Assembly (NCBI RefSeq): GCF_022682495.2 | Contig: NC_071389.1 | Location: 176,638,056 to 176,702,055 of the forward strand | Origin: Desmodus rotundus | Lineage: Eukaryota; Chordata; Mammalia; Chiroptera; Phyllostomidae | DNA length: 64,000 nt | Reading direction: 5' to 3' | Part shown: in pieces, positions 1 through 12,880 of the stretch | Layout of the letters: the number at the start of each line of letters is the position of its first letter | Position numbering within the stretch: position 1 is the first letter of the stretch | Program-made: the position numbers and the translations under genes | Notes under the pieces: model-generated | Databases searched by the model: none | What the model was told of the DNA's origin: nothing | The model's input: only the letters and a program-made list of their open reading frames with translations

Positions 1-389
1 TGCCAGATTGAAAAACGGGGCTGCAGAATTGAGCTAAAATGTAAACGGTCCTTTGGTTCTCATACCTAGTAAATCCTAGAATTACCAGCTTGTTATCCCT
101 TATATGTATTTGCTTCCTCCTGTCAACAAAAAGCCAACGAGGACACATAGTCCCAAAAACTTACTTCTATTTTGCAGACACTTGCAGAATTCCAGGACCC
201 TATAAGAATTTTTGAGCAACTAAAAAGCAGGGACCATGAATGAGCAAACTGCCATTAGCTTTGAACAATTAATCCAGGTCAAAAACAAAATGATAATATT
301 GAATATTTACATAGCATGTTAACGTTTATAAAATGTTTTATACCAATTTCTTCATTTGATAGTAAAAGCTACGCTGTGAGGCATGTGTT

Positions 390-634
390 TGTGGTAGGCA
401 GCTCCCAAGACGGCTCCAAAAGATTGTGGCCCTCAGGTGTTCATGCCCTTCAGCAGCCACTCCCACTTCGCATAGCACTGACCTGCACAGCCAATAGAAT
501 ATTGCAGAAGTGATAGAGTACAGCCTCCAGGGGTAGGTCATAAAACACACTGTAGCTTTCACCTTACTTATTCTACTTACGCGTCACTCTCTCTGAAAGA
601 AGCCAGCTGTCATCTTATGAAGACACTCAACAGC
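390..634 (+). repeat. 5' part of an ERVL-MaLR (MLT1-like) LTR
   Basis: The block starts TGTGGTAGGCAG and has the usual order of MLT1 LTR landmarks: a 'ccaatagaatattgcagaag' stretch, 'ggtcataaaacacactgtagc', then 'gaagccagctgtcat'. It stops abruptly at about 634. The matching 3' part of the same kind of LTR reappears at 3066-3205, so the LTR was probably split by later insertions. This is a non-coding relic of an ancient endogenous retrovirus-like element. The subfamily is not resolved by eye. Confidence 0.6.
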
Positions 635-735
635 TGTGATGATTACTTTTATTTTACCTTGACAGGGCTACAGGGGATGCCCGCACAGCTGCTAAAGCAT
701 TATTTCTGGGTGTGTCTGTAAGAGTGTCTCTGCAA
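635..735 (+). repeat. ERVL LTR (MLT2-like) fragment
   Basis: The segment begins TGTGATGATTACTTTTA and contains 'ccttgacagggctacaggg' and 'cattatttctgggtgtgtct', which resemble the opening of MLT2-type ERVL LTRs. It lies immediately after the truncated MLT1-like LTR and just before a SINE. It is short, degenerate and non-coding. Confidence 0.5.
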
Positions 736-737
736 TA

Positions 738-913
738 GATAAGCAAATAGATAGAAAGGGAGGTGGAGAAACATCAATGTGTAGTTGCCTCTCACATGCC
801 CCCAACTGGGGACCTGGCCTACAACCCAGGCATGTGCCCTGACTGGGAATCAAACCAGTGACCCTTTGGTTCGCAGACTGTTGCTCAATTCACTGAGCCA
901 CACCAGCCAGGGC
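738..913 (-). mobile_element. Ves-type bat SINE
   Basis: Read on the minus strand, this starts GCCCTGGCTGGTGTGGCTCA, followed by a tRNA-like head with the 'GTTTGATTCCCAGTCAGGGC' B-box region and the 'ACATGCCTGGGTTG' block, then the 'acacattgatgtttctcc' 3' region and an A/G-rich tail at the left. This is the chiropteran tRNA-derived Ves SINE family, mobilised in trans by L1. It lies at the junction between LTR sequence and the large L1 fragment. Confidence 0.88.
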
Positions 914-915
914 TG

Positions 916-3058
916 ATGGTTTTTAGTATATTCACATATATGTGTAACTGTCACCACAGTCTTTCAGAACATTTTCATTCACTTCGAAAGAAATCCCCCA
1001 TCTTTTAGCTACCTACCTATCATCCCATATTCCCCAGTCCTAAGCAACTACTAGTCTTTCTGTTTCTAGAGATTAGCCTCTTCTGGACCTTTTATACAAA
1101 TATAATCATATAATGCATGGTCTTTTGGTACAGCCTTCCTTCATTTAGCGTAATGTTTTCAAGGTTCATTTATGCTGTGGCATATACCAGTACTTTATTC
1201 ATTTCATGGATGAATTACATTCTAGGTCATGTCATGAACATTTGGGTTGTTGTCAACTTTTTTCTATTATGAATAGTGGCTGTTATAATTACTCATATAT
1301 AGCTGTTGTATGAACATGTTTTTATTTCTCTTTGGTATATATTTAGGAATGGAGTTGTTGGGTTGTATGATAACTATATTTAATCATTTGTGGAACTACC
1401 AGACTGTTTTCCAAAGTGGCTGCACCATTTTATATCCCTACCAGCAGCATATACAGGTTATGACTTCTCTGCATACTCACCAGCACTTGTTATATATGCC
1501 TTTTTGATTCTCATGATTCTAGTGGGTGTGAGATGGCATCTCATTGTGGTTTGGATTTGCATTTCCCTGATGACTAATGATGTTGAACATCTTGTCATGT
1601 GTTTAGTGGCCATTTGTGTATCTTCTTTGGAAAAACATCTGTTCAGGTACTAAGTCCATTTTTAACTGGGTTATTTGTTTTTTAATATTTAGTTATAGGT
1701 TTTTGTCTATTCTAGATACAAGGCTCTTAACAGATTTATGATTTCTATATATTTTCTTCCATTCTGTGGGTTGTCCTTCCACTTTCTTGACAGTGTTTTT
1801 TGAAGCACAATATATATTAATTTTAGTGAAGTCCAATCCAACTATTTTTTCTTTTATAGCTTATGCTTTTGATGTCATATCTAAGAATCCATTGCCAAAT
1901 TTTAGATCATGAAGATTTACCTACACTGAGTTTTACAATTTATACTCTTACAATTAAGTCTTTGACTCTTTTTTTAGTTATTTTTGTATGTGCTGTGAGA
2001 TAATCCAACTTCATTCTTTTGTGTGTAAACAGGCAGTTTTCTCAGCCCCATTTGTTGGGAAGACTACTCTTTTCCCCACGGAGAGTCCTGGGAAAACTCG
2101 GCTGACTATAGACACAGATTTGTTTCCGCACTCACTTCTACTCTGGTGATGCCTACTTCTACTGTTATGTCAGTACCACGCTGTCTTCACTGCTATTGTT
2201 TTTAATCAGTTTTTAAATTGAGAAGTATGAGGCCTCCAAATTTCTTCTTTTTCAGAATTATTTGTCTATTCTGGGACCCTGTAATTTTATATGAATTTTA
2301 GAATCAGCTTGTCTAAAAAGCCAGCTGAGATTCTGATAAGGATTATTGAATCTGTAGATAAATTTGAGGAATGTTACCATCTTAACAGTATTAAGTTTCC
2401 TGATCTATGAACATGGGATGATTTCTATTTATTTGGATCTTAATTTATTTCAAAAATGTTTTGTGGTTCTCAGAACATAACTTTGGCACTTCTTTTATTG
2501 AATGTATTCTTAAGTATTTTATTTTTTGATAATGTAAATACAATTTTCTTAATTTTATTTTCAGATTGTTGCAAGTATCATCTGAAACCTAGCTGAGCTC
2601 ATTTATTAGTTCTAACAGTGTTTTGTAGAGTCCTTAGGATTATTTATATATATATAAGATCATGTCATCTAAAAATACAGACAGTTTTACTTCTTCCTTT
2701 CCAACTGGATGACTTTTTAATTCTTTTTCTTGCCTAATTGCTCTGGCTAGATCTTCTAATACAATGTTGAATAACAGTGGTAAGAGTGACATTCCTATCT
2801 TGTTCCTGATTTTCAGGGGAAAGTATCTAGTCTTTCACCATCAAGTACAATATGATGTTCGTTGTGAGTTTTTCATAGATGCCCTTTACCAAGCTGAGGA
2901 AGTTCTCCTCTATTCTTACTTTGTTGAGTGTGTTTACCATGAAAGGGTGTTAGATTTGTCAAATGCTTATTCTATATCTATAAAACCGGTCATGTGGGTT
3001 TTGTGTTTTATTCTCTTGTTACGGCATATTACATTGATTGACCCACCAAAATCCTGAC
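916..3058 (-). mobile_element. Old L1 (L1M-type) fragment, ORF2 3' part and 3' UTR, antisense
   Basis: The plus strand reads as the reverse complement of L1. Recognisable stretches include the 'ttccaaagtggctgcaccattttatatccctaccagcagc', 'ggtgtgagatggcatctcattgtggtttggatttgcatttcc' and 'ttgttccaatttcaggggaa'-like regions of ORF2. Short open frames inside it are not coding on the plus strand. The copy is diverged and broken by stops, consistent with an old, dead insertion. It separates the two halves of the LTR at 390-634 and 3066-3205. Confidence 0.85.
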
Positions 3059-3065
3059 CAAGGCC

Positions 3066-3205
3066 TCACTAGAGATCCTATATAAGAACCAGCTAATCTG
3101 CTCCTGAATTCCTGACCCACAGAAACTGTCAGATAATAAATACTTATTCTTTTTTAAGCCACAGAAGTTTAGGATAATTTGCTAGTCAGTAGTAGACAAC
3201 TAAGA
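3066..3205 (+). repeat. 3' part of an ERVL-MaLR (MLT1-like) LTR
   Basis: The block has the canonical LTR ending: 'ctcctgaattcctgaccca', 'cagaaactgtcagataataaa' (containing the LTR poly(A) signal AATAAA) and 'ttaagccacagaagttta', closing near 'agacaactaagag'. It is probably the continuation of the LTR that starts at 390. Confidence 0.65.
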
Positions 3206-6200
3206 GTGATGGTATTACTGTTTTATAAATGGTGTGTTTACCTGCTTCATAATCTGGCCCTGGGGTACAGAATTAGATGTGGAAGAGATTCGAACAAGGT
3301 CTTGTGCCTCAAATAATAAATAGTTTTTCCTCCACAATTTTCTACTACATGTGATAACAGAGTCCAAGTTTACTGCAAATTATTGTCTCTGGTTGGCAAG
3401 CCCATTTCATAGGGTTGGCAGGTAATGCACTACACAGGGACAACTGATTGTGCAGATGGGGACTGATATCTGACCTGTGCTTTTCCTGCCCAGCTGTGCA
3501 CCTGACTCAGGGCTCCATTGGCCCAGAAGAAATAGCCCTTCTTCAAATGTGCCCAGAGGCCCAGTCTGATTGCCAGGACATAGGCCCAGGGGGCTGTTAC
3601 CCCCATGGAGGTACCTTTTCTAATTTGCACACACACACAAAAAGAAAACTGTATAAGCCTGTCAGGTTGTTCCAATAAAATTATATAACTGGAAAAAGTT
3701 TCAGCTTTACTAGTTTTACATGCCAACTAAGCAATAGTAATCAATGGGACTAATCCCAGACAAATTTTTAAATCTAAGACAAGGGTTGTTCTTACCACTC
3801 TCTCTTACCACCCCCCACAACAAATACCTCTTCTTTAGGCACCTGCTCTTAGGAAAGAGAAGAGCAGGAAAAATACCTCATATAATCTGAGTGTCTCCTG
3901 TGTCCCAGTATGTGGCTGATCACCTTACATACTCAATATCACTTAATGTTCATAATTCTGAGATGCAGACATTATTATCCCCATTTTATACGTAAGGAAA
4001 CCCACTGAGAGAGGACAAATAACTTATCCCAGTCCCAAAGATGATAAATGGAAAAACTGAGGTTACAACTCAGGTCCACCTGACTCTAGAACATCCGCTC
4101 CACCCACCACACCTTGCTCCATCTCTACAACAAATCCTAAAGGGATGTCCCTGCAGGAACATCAGCTAAACTCCTGCTACACAAGCATTCAAAACCTATA
4201 CACATTCATCTAAAATGGTAAACTGCTGCGCCTTGAAATATGGGATTATTTAGGGGCATTTTAGAACTCTCAACTTTCTTCAAAACATTCTAGGTACATG
4301 ACCTCCTCGGCTTAAAGGTGGCCCTATTGAGCAGTAGCCACAGACATCATATAATCCACTAAAGTCCATGTCCTGGATCTCAGAGGCTGTTGCACTTTTT
4401 AACTCTGATTTGGAAGAGAAGATCTACTGATATAGGAAGGCAGATATTCATTCATTCCTTCATCCAGTATTTATTGAGTGTTCACTATATACCAGGCATG
4501 TGACAGGGACAGAAAAATTTACAAAATTAAACAAGGCAGATATGCTCCCTGACCTCATGGAGCTTAGAAGATAATGACTTTCCTTAAACTCCCCCTTCCC
4601 CCCTTCCTCCATCTCTCCCTCTCTATCTCTTCCTCTCTCCTTCTCTTCTTCTTTCCATCTCTCCCTCTCTCCCCCTCTCTAAGTAGGAGAGAAACTATGC
4701 ACTTAGCTCTCATTACAACCCCTACAATGAAAGGCTCAATTGACTACAGCAAAGCTTGGTAGGAAAGAGCTGAGATAATGCTTTCAAAAATCTTCCTCTT
4801 ACCTTCTCCAGTGAACAACCAGAGTAGACACAGATATGCCTCTACGCGGCCACTCAGGGAGCCAGAAGAAGAGGCTCAGACTACAGTCAGCACAGAGGAG
4901 AAAGGACCTTTAGGAAAAGTTGGTTTTAAAATCAGGAATGTCAGATTATTGTCACGATTTGACCAGGGAATCTCAGAAGGCAGCAGAGTTTGGGTTTATT
5001 TCAGAACAACATGATTTATTTTCAGAACAACAGGGAAGGGAGGAGAAGTAGAAAGAATTGACTGCCCACCCAAAACCTTATCTGAACCTAAAATGTCTGC
5101 AAAATTGGGCAACAAAGTCCAAAGAAACAGCCATTTCCTGGCAGGCTTTTAGTGCCAAGACTCTTTCTAGTCCAGTTGTAACTGAGTGAAGAGGGAGGCC
5201 AAGAAAATGAAATGGAATTTTTGGAACTCAATCCTGGGTGTGCTGCAAGCTGAAGACAGAAATATTTGGGGTGATGAAAGTGGGGTGGAGGCTTCTTTGC
5301 TTTAGGGTCCTTCCCATCCTCCAGAATGTCAGCCACTGTTACCGAGTCAGGCTGGCTTCCAGGCTCTTGCAAAGACCAAAGGTCAAGGTGATCCAACCAA
5401 GAATTCCTTCATCTATAATATATCATATGAAGAATATTAGCCAACAATCTCATTTTAAGACAGAATAGGTTCAAAAACTCCATATACTAGAAAAAACTGG
5501 TTAGAAAAGTGGAATTTGACACCACGTCAAAGGAACAGACGCACAAGCAGTGACAAGACAGTGCTGTGACAGTGTTGAGGCCACTGCGGAAGGCAGAGAA
5601 AAGGCCAGCGTGCGGGGATCCGGGCCTGCATCTCCCTTCAGCCAGTGCAGCTCAGCTTTCCCTCCTCCTAAACTGGGGCTCTGGAAAATACTTATTTGGG
5701 GAGGAAAGATTAAAATAGATGAGACAGACAGACAGACAAACAGACAGAGAGAAAATCTATAAAACATAAAAAACGCTTGTGGTGTAGGGAAAAAGGCTGC
5801 ATTGGGAAGTAAGAGACGAAGCTTCTAGTCCAGGCTGCTACTAGGCCCCCGTGTGACCCTAAGGAAGTAGCCATAACTTGTAAGTCTTTTTTTTTCAACT
5901 GATAAATACCCAATGTCGGCTAAAAGATCTCTAAGGACTGCAGCTCCAACGTAAGTTAATTCTTTGATTACAAGAAAGCTCTAGCAAAACATTACAGCTG
6001 CCCTTAATGGCCAGAGCTGGAATCTTACCATAGTCTCCTCCTCTGGATACGATTGTTTTACATGGAGATAAACCCAAGGACTGCTAAGTCATCGCTAAGA
6101 TGAGAAGACCCCTGTAACCAAGCACAGAAAGCAATGCAGAGATGAAAAGCAGCATAATGTATTCTGAAGGGGTCTATACTGGGCTATAAAATAACTCCAA

Positions 6201-7840
6201 CAATGATGATAATAGAAGTATGTTGTTACTGAGAACTCACAGTGGGTTAGACACGGGGCCCCACATTTTATACATATTAACTCTTTCAATCCCCACGACA
6301 GTCTTAAAAAATTAGAACTATTATCATTCCCATTTTACAGATGAGGAAACTAAGATTCAAAGAGGGTAAGTGGCTTGTCCAAGATCATGTTGCTGCTAAC
6401 GGAAGAAACAGATGTCAATGCCAGGCAGTCTTAGGTCGGGGCTCTTGACCACTGTGCCGCTCAAATGGAGACCGAGATGAAGACTCCATTGAGACTTGAG
6501 ACTTCATCAGAGAAGGGAGGAGAAGTTGTCAAAGCAATGGAATACATTGTCAGCAAACAGGTAGCTACTCAACAGACACTGAAATCCAGGGGGATGCCTC
6601 AGAGACACTTCAGAATAGTCTGGCTAGACATACTGAGTTCTTAAGGAGTGGGGCCTCCAAAGGACAGAGGAGAGACAGACTGAAAAATAGTTCTCCAAAG
6701 AAATGATAAAATCCAGTCACCGACCATTGGCAGAATGAGGGGAAGATAAGCAGACAGGTCCCTATAGACAGGATGAGAGACATGTTGGCAAGGGGAACTG
6801 CCAGAAGTTCATGCAAAGTGTCCAAGAGCCTGTCAGCATTGCTTAATAGTTCTAGAGCTCTTTGAATGGAGCTTGTATACTACTGAAATCCTGGTTTACA
6901 CCTTTAAAAAGGGTCAGTTCAAGGTCAGGACTGCTGAGAAGGCTCTACCTTTCCCTATTGAAATAGCTCTTCGTCCATATTTGTGCTGATTTCTTGAGCA
7001 CGGGGTGAAAGGGAAGCAACATGAGGTGTCATTTGAATACATCTCTCAATACACTGAACTAAATCTCACAGATATTTCTCTTCCCATAACCTTTACCTTC
7101 TAGTCCAGAATTTCCAGAATTCTAGTCTTTCCCTCCTTTCCTCTGTCCACACTTGACCTTAAATATTCCACATGGTTTACTCTTTTTAAAAAACCTTCAC
7201 ATCTCCCTTCTTTCTACCCTAAGCAACAATGGTTGCTAGCAAGCAATACTGAAGTAGCACTGTCCCTAAAAAGGATCTAGAAAGGCAAGTGTGCAGGACA
7301 GAGAGAAAGGGACAGTGGTGATGAGGAGCCACCCAAGACTGAAACCGACCAGGAGCAGATGGTAAGCACAGTGTCTGTCATGTGCAAAGGACCCAAGTAA
7401 TGCTTGCTGGAAGGAAGAAAGACAGAAAGGAAGAAATGGGAAGAATTACTGTGACTGACAGTAATAGCTGCTCTGAAGATTTGAAGTCCTTCAGACCATA
7501 TACACAGGACCTCCCAGCAGCCTCTGAATTTTTTTTATAAAAAACTGAGTCAGAAAATATATTCTATTAATGACCCTGATGGCTGTTCTGCACTATTTTG
7601 TTTCTCCAACCCTGACCCTTGAAATTCTTCACTGACTGACCCTAATAACTATCCAAATGTATCTCCCTCAGCTCCCTCTGTCCCAGCAAAGTCACCTTGC
7701 CTGGTCTTCTATGGCCTTATCTCACTGCCTTTTATGTGCATATCAGTCTGTCCACTATACACCTAAAGTATAAGTTTCTAAAAGTTTATGTGCTAAAACA
7801 TTTCTTTCTCTCTTTCTCCCTTTCTCCACCCTGCCCTTGG
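3206..7840. other. Gene-poor stretch with small ancient repeats
   Basis: I see no gene. Recognisable pieces are a MIR in minus orientation (about 3905-4115), an L2 3' end in minus orientation (about 4445-4565), a CT-rich low-complexity run (about 4590-4685), a short CAGA tandem run (about 5724-5755) and a second MIR (about 6195-6465). The open frames here are short, lack splice or domain support, and occur on both strands. Confidence 0.6.
6195..6465 (-). repeat. MIR SINE
   Basis: The plus strand shows the antisense MIR landmarks in order: 'attaactctttcaatcc', 'cattttacagatgaggaaac', 'gagggtaagtggcttgtcc' and 'ggggctcttgaccactgtg'. It is ancient and non-coding. Confidence 0.8.
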
Positions 7841-7847
7841 GAGGCTG

Positions 7848-8045
7848 AACTGTCCAACCTGCGCACTGTGGGCCGCACGTTGTTCGGGATGGCTATGAAT
7901 ACAGCCCAACTCAAAATCGTAAATTTACTTTAAACATTACGAGATTTTTTTGTTTTCGTTGCTGTTTGTGTATTTAATGTGTGGCCCAAGACAACTCTTC
8001 TCCCAGTGTGGCCCAGAGATGCCAAAAGTTTGGACACCCCTGCTT
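7848..8045. repeat. Non-autonomous hAT-like DNA transposon
   Basis: The 200 bp block begins 'ctgtccaacctgcgcactgtgggccgc' in segments and ends 'tttggacacccctg'. The ends form imperfect inverted repeats related to CAGGGGTGTCCAAAC. The interior 'cccaactcaaaatcgtaaa' and 'gtgtggcccaagacaa' is typical of a common mammalian non-autonomous hAT family. No transposase is encoded. Confidence 0.65.
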
Positions 8046-10480
8046 TAGGCTCTTTACCCAGGTCCTTTCATACCTTTAGCATGCAGTGGGTTTGGCCAAT
8101 GGGAAGCACAGGTGAAAGATTTGAAGGAAGAGAGACAGGTTTGGGATTTATTCCCTACTGCCAGGCCATGTTTGTTCAGCAGCTGTGTTCTTCTACCAAA
8201 TGCTACAATTCCTGTTAAGTAGCCCCTCTCCAAAAGCCCGAGTCCTCCCCAGGGCTGATAGCTCCTCTTTCCTCTTGTGTCTTCAGGCTGGGAGGTGGCG
8301 GGTTGTGCACTGTGTTCATCCTGCACTTGCTCCATCCCTTCCTGGTTTTCTCAACCTTACCCACAGCTTTGTAAATTGTCCATTTATTAAACTTCCGTTC
8401 ACATTTTTATCCATTGTGTGTCAGTCCGTTAGTATGGAGCTAGGTATATACCAGTTTGATGCGGGATGGGAGCCCTTATTTCACCTCTCCCTCCTTCCTG
8501 CTGGGGCCCTAGAATTCTTGCCCTAGCCCTAGAAGGACAACTCCTACCTAATTCTTCTCCCTTTGCTAAGATTCTATTGTAGGTGATTAAGATATCTTTG
8601 TGTTTGTGCTAAGAAACCTCTTCCAGTGTAAATATGGCTTCAGGGAGGAGCTCATTCTTATCTTGATCATTATGGAAGTAAATAAGCTTATCAAACTCAT
8701 TGGGAGAGTGGAAAAATGTAATATATTTTGAGAGCCTATGATTTATTAACCACTATTTAGGTGTTTTCATTTATGTGAATCTCTAAAGACACAGCAGAGC
8801 AAATGTTGCTTTTGTTTGGGACAAAGGGAGGAAAAGATTGGTCATGTCTATGCTAAGGAGGACCCTGAGGATAGGTGCTAGAGGGCTATGAGGACATGGG
8901 GAACAAGGGAAAAGGATTGTGTGCAAAGATAGGGAAGGACCCTGAAAAGAAATTGGATTCATTCACATATTTGTACAGGGCTGGGCCAGCCCCACCCACT
9001 TCCTTCCTCCTCTCCACCCATCATTACTTCTCTACTGGAACAGTGACTTCCTCCTCCTCCTCTTTCCCTCCTGTGTCTTTGGTCACCACTCATATATGTA
9101 TTGTGTAGGTTACAGAGGAAATTCAGATTCACAATTGCTAGAAAGGCTAGCTACCTCCCTCTTGTGCAGCATTCAAACAATGGAGGGTCTGGGGAAAAGG
9201 TAGGGAATCAGAGAAAGTGGCCCCCTAAGAGCCCTGACATTTGTGACTCTGCATGGAATTAGTGAATGTCATGTGGATGAAATGCCAATAGGCAAGACTC
9301 ACCATGTTGATGTTCTCAAGAAACCTGGAGGGCCAGTGTGGTAGCAAATGGAATGATTCCTCCTTTTCCTAGCATTTAAATAAGACCAGTGCTAATTATA
9401 TCACACAGAAATGGGGTTTAATGACTCTCTAGAATGGCCTCTACAACAGTTACATGATTCTCTGAGGCATAGGCCTCTTTGTTTCCATGGAGAGAAGAGA
9501 GGCGAGGTTGTGTCAACTCTGATCACATGTACAGAGCTGGGTTCTTGCTCTTGAGATTTGTGGCAGAGGCTGATACTTGCCTACTGAAGTATCCTCTCCT
9601 TATCAACAGAGAAATGACATTTCCCACTTCTACTAAGTCTTGACCAATGTGTTACAAGCAGAAATGATGTATGGCAGCTTCCAGGAAATCTCTGTATAGG
9701 ACCATCCTCAGGTGTGGTTTCCTCCCCACCCCCAACACCACTGACCCCTCTTAATTTCCCTTCCTTCTTTCTACTGCTTAGAATGTTGATGTGATGGCTG
9801 GAACTTGAGCAGTCACTTAGGACCACGAGATGCAAACCACATGCAGAGGATAACAGAGTATTAAGATTGAAATTTGAATCCCTGTCTACCACTGTTATCA
9901 ACCTTAGACTACTTACCTCTAGACTTCTTATATTTGAAAGGAAAAAATATTACTATTTTTATTTAAAGCATTGTTATTTTGGTTTCTTTGTTATAGATAA
10001 GCCTGATCTGATTCTAATTGATAAAGAATCCCTCCAGGCTTTAAGTATAACACCTGTTATCTTGAATGAATTCTAATCCAGAAATTCCACTGTCATTTCC
10101 TCAGTTTCTCCAGAGGTATCTAAATATGGAACTCACTTTCTCTTTATTTTCAGGGAAGTGAAGAAGGCAATATTTTCATGGTCCCTGAAGATGTCCATCT
10201 CATGGTCTGAATGACAATGCAGAATGTAGGGTATCATCTAGGTTCCCATCCAGGCCAATCTCTTATTCTTTGATTCCCTGAGAGCAGCTGTACCACAGCC
10301 TATTAAACAGACACATGAAACCCAACTACATCTAGGGCCATCATCGAGATTAGTACTGATTCAATGTCTCCAGATGACTTGGTAATCCTTAGATGAAAAG
10401 AAGCTTAGGAAATAAAAACACATCCTCATCTTCAGCTAGAAAACAATACTCCATGAGTCAGAGCTGGCACGACAGGACTG
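8046..10480. other. Gene-free intergenic sequence
   Basis: No gene or confident repeat family is recognised. Open frames are below 115 codons, occur on both strands and show no domain or splice support. Confidence 0.5.
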
Positions 10481-10483
10481 AGG

Positions 10484-10509
10484 CAAAAAAAAAAAAAAAA
10501 AAAAAAAAA
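10484..10509. repeat. Poly(A) tract
   Basis: About 26 consecutive A residues follow 'gactgaggc'. The sequence before it does not match a SINE I recognise, so it is listed only as a homopolymer. Confidence 0.9.
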
Positions 10510-11092
10510 GGTGTCTCTAGCCATTTCAGGAAGTAGTTAACAGTAGAGGGAAGTGGAGAGTGAGGAAAAGGGAGGGTGGAGGATAGTGGGCCGCCAGGGA
10601 GTGGACACAATGTTCCTGATCTCTCTTTCCTCGAGCTGTGTCAGCCCCATGGTGTGCTTTGGTCTCTTCATGATCTTGCCTTGATGAACCTCTCTTTTTC
10701 CATCACTCCCCACCTTCTCCATTATCATCATCCCTGCCTCTCATTCCCTGAAGAAACTATGCTCTCCCATAGCTACAAGCCTCTGTGCATGCTATTCTCT
10801 TCGTTTAGAAAGCTTTCTGCCTGTTCCAATAACACCTCCTCAGTAAAGCCTTCTTAGATTTCCTCAGGCAAAGTTAGAACATTTTCCCCCTGTGCTTTCA
10901 GAGCACTTTCTACATTCACACGGACTTCCATTTTAGGGCTATCCAGAGGGCTGCATCATGTGTACATTCAACTTGCATGGATTTAATGGCACACACTCAG
11001 GAAACAGAAAGAAAAAAGCAAGTAGAAAACAAATAAAAAGAGAAAGGCATCTTTTTATTTCCCACTTCTTACAAAATACACTTTGGCTTCAT

Positions 11093-11133
11093 GGAAGGAA
11101 GGAAGGAAGGAAGGAAGGAAGGAAGGAAGGAAA
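11093..11133. repeat. (GGAA)n microsatellite
   Basis: Ten or so tandem GGAA units lie immediately left of a Ves SINE. The purine-rich tract continues after the SINE (11362-11392), so the SINE landed in the array. GGAA arrays are potential ETS-factor binding platforms, but there is no evidence of function here. Confidence 0.9.
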
Positions 11134-11143
11134 GAAGGGAGGG

Positions 11144-11361
11144 GGCTTAGCTGGTGTAGCTCAGTGGATTGAGCGTGGGCCTGTGAACCAGGGCCTCGGT
11201 TCCATTCCCAGTCAGGGCACATGCCTGGGTTGCAAGCCAGGTCCCCACCCAGCAAGGGTTGTATGAGACACAACCACACACTGATGTTTCTCTCCCTCTC
11301 TTTCTCCTTTCCTTCCCCTCTCTCTAAAAATAAATAAATAAAATCTTTAAAAGAAAAAGAG
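11144..11361 (+). mobile_element. Ves-type bat SINE with TSD
   Basis: The head reads 'gcttagctggtgtagctcag' with 'gattgagcgtgggcctgtga', followed by the CAGGGCACATGCCTGGG block, a CT-rich region, and an AAATAAATAAATAAAATC tail. The flanks carry the same ten bases, GAAGGGAGGG, at 11134-11143 and 11362-11371. These are plausible target-site duplications, although they lie in low-complexity sequence. Confidence 0.92.
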
Positions 11362-11574
11362 GAAGGGAGGGAGGGAAGGAGGGAGGAAAGATAGCTCTAG
11401 CTGAAATCCAAAGAAAAGTGAAGGAAGTTTCTTGGAGTTGACTTGGGGGATTTTTGAGGGAGTGATTTTCTGGACTATTTGTCATTCACTTTATATGCTA
11501 ACTTTGGACTAAATCTCTGAATAAGATGTGACTCTTCTGCACAGCATCATGTGGTGGCATCTCTGACTATCCCA

Positions 11575-11705
11575 GACAGATTGTTCTAGGCTGTGAGCTC
11601 CCAAAAAGCAGTAACTTAGGTTACTTATTTTGGGATTTTCTGGGCCTAGTACAGTATCCAGTAGACAGTTAGTGTTCAATAAACATTTGTTGAAAGAAAA
11701 GTTGA
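11575..11705 (+). repeat. L2 LINE 3' end
   Basis: The block contains 'ctgtgagctcccaaaaagc', 'gggcctagtacagtatccag' and 'gttcaataaacatttgttga', which is the L2 3' terminus in plus orientation. Confidence 0.7.
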
Positions 11706-12589
11706 ATTATTCCAGCGTTTTTCCCTGGTAACACCGTAGTTAGAATTTGAAGGAATTTGTCTCACCCCACCCACCTCTGAGACACGCTTCTTAGTCACTC
11801 GACCCCTTCTTGAAGACATCTAAACACGTGCTATCTCCAAGCAGCACACACCAGCGTTCTGTGAGAAAATGTCTGACAAAGTCCAGCTGTTAGAAAATGA
11901 GGACCGTCCGGAGCACCGTGTGGCACCGTGTGCAACAAGGAGCTTAATTAAGTGAGTTCTGCTGTGGCCGCCACCTCCTATGAAATTCACTACAGGAATA
12001 GAAGCCCTACATTGCGGAACTAATAACACCGGCTCTCTGGTATGAGGGTTTGAGAAATTGAGGATCCATTCCATTCTCTACAATAGTCCTCAGATCTACC
12101 TTTAACACTTCATTTATCCAGACAGAGAGCGGTCTCTTGAAATCCTCAGAATGGCCATGAACTTGAAGTAACAAAAGAGTAAAAGAGGAAAAAAGTTTCT
12201 GGCCGATAATCTATCAACTCTTGATCATCTATCGTAATAGGTCCAAGAGAGATGAGGACCTGAAGGTGACAGCTGGTGTTGCATGGCTAAAGCAAGAACA
12301 AAGGAGCCCCAGCTGCTGGCGATGCAGAAGACACATGTGTATATTTGGTAAGGAGAGGGAGACAGCTGGCTTAAAGTATTTTTTCCTGAACATCTGCTCT
12401 GTGGCAGGCATTATGCTGATCATTTGGGATCTGTGAAAGAAAAGGTCACGGTCTCATGGGGAGACAAGTCAAGAGAGATTATATGCATACAATGCAGTGT
12501 GGTAAGTACTAGATGAAGGTAAAAATCAGTATAACAGAAGTGTACATGAGAGGCACCTAGCCCCATTGTAGAAGAGAAAATGACAATGA

Positions 12590-12880
12590 CAATGACAGCA
12601 ATAATAATAACTAAAGCATAGTGAGTATTTACTGCATGTCAGATGCCGTTCGATGTATTTTATGTATATTAACTTATTTAATCCTCATAACAGCTTTATG
12701 AGATAGGTAACCTTACTATCAACCCCATTTTCAAAAAGAGAGAGAGGATGGACCTGAGCCCCAGAGAAGGTACGTAACTTATGATTTATTCAAGGTCACA
12801 CAGCAAGGCAATGACAAAGCTGGGAACTGAACATAGTCTGACTTTGGAGCCTGTGCTTTTGACAGGTACCCTGCGCTCTG
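12590..12880 (-). repeat. MIR SINE
   Basis: MIR antisense landmarks are present: 'ttaacttatttaatcctcataacagc', 'aggtcacacagcaaggca' and 'ggagcctgtgcttttgac'. It sits inside L2 sequence. Confidence 0.75.
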
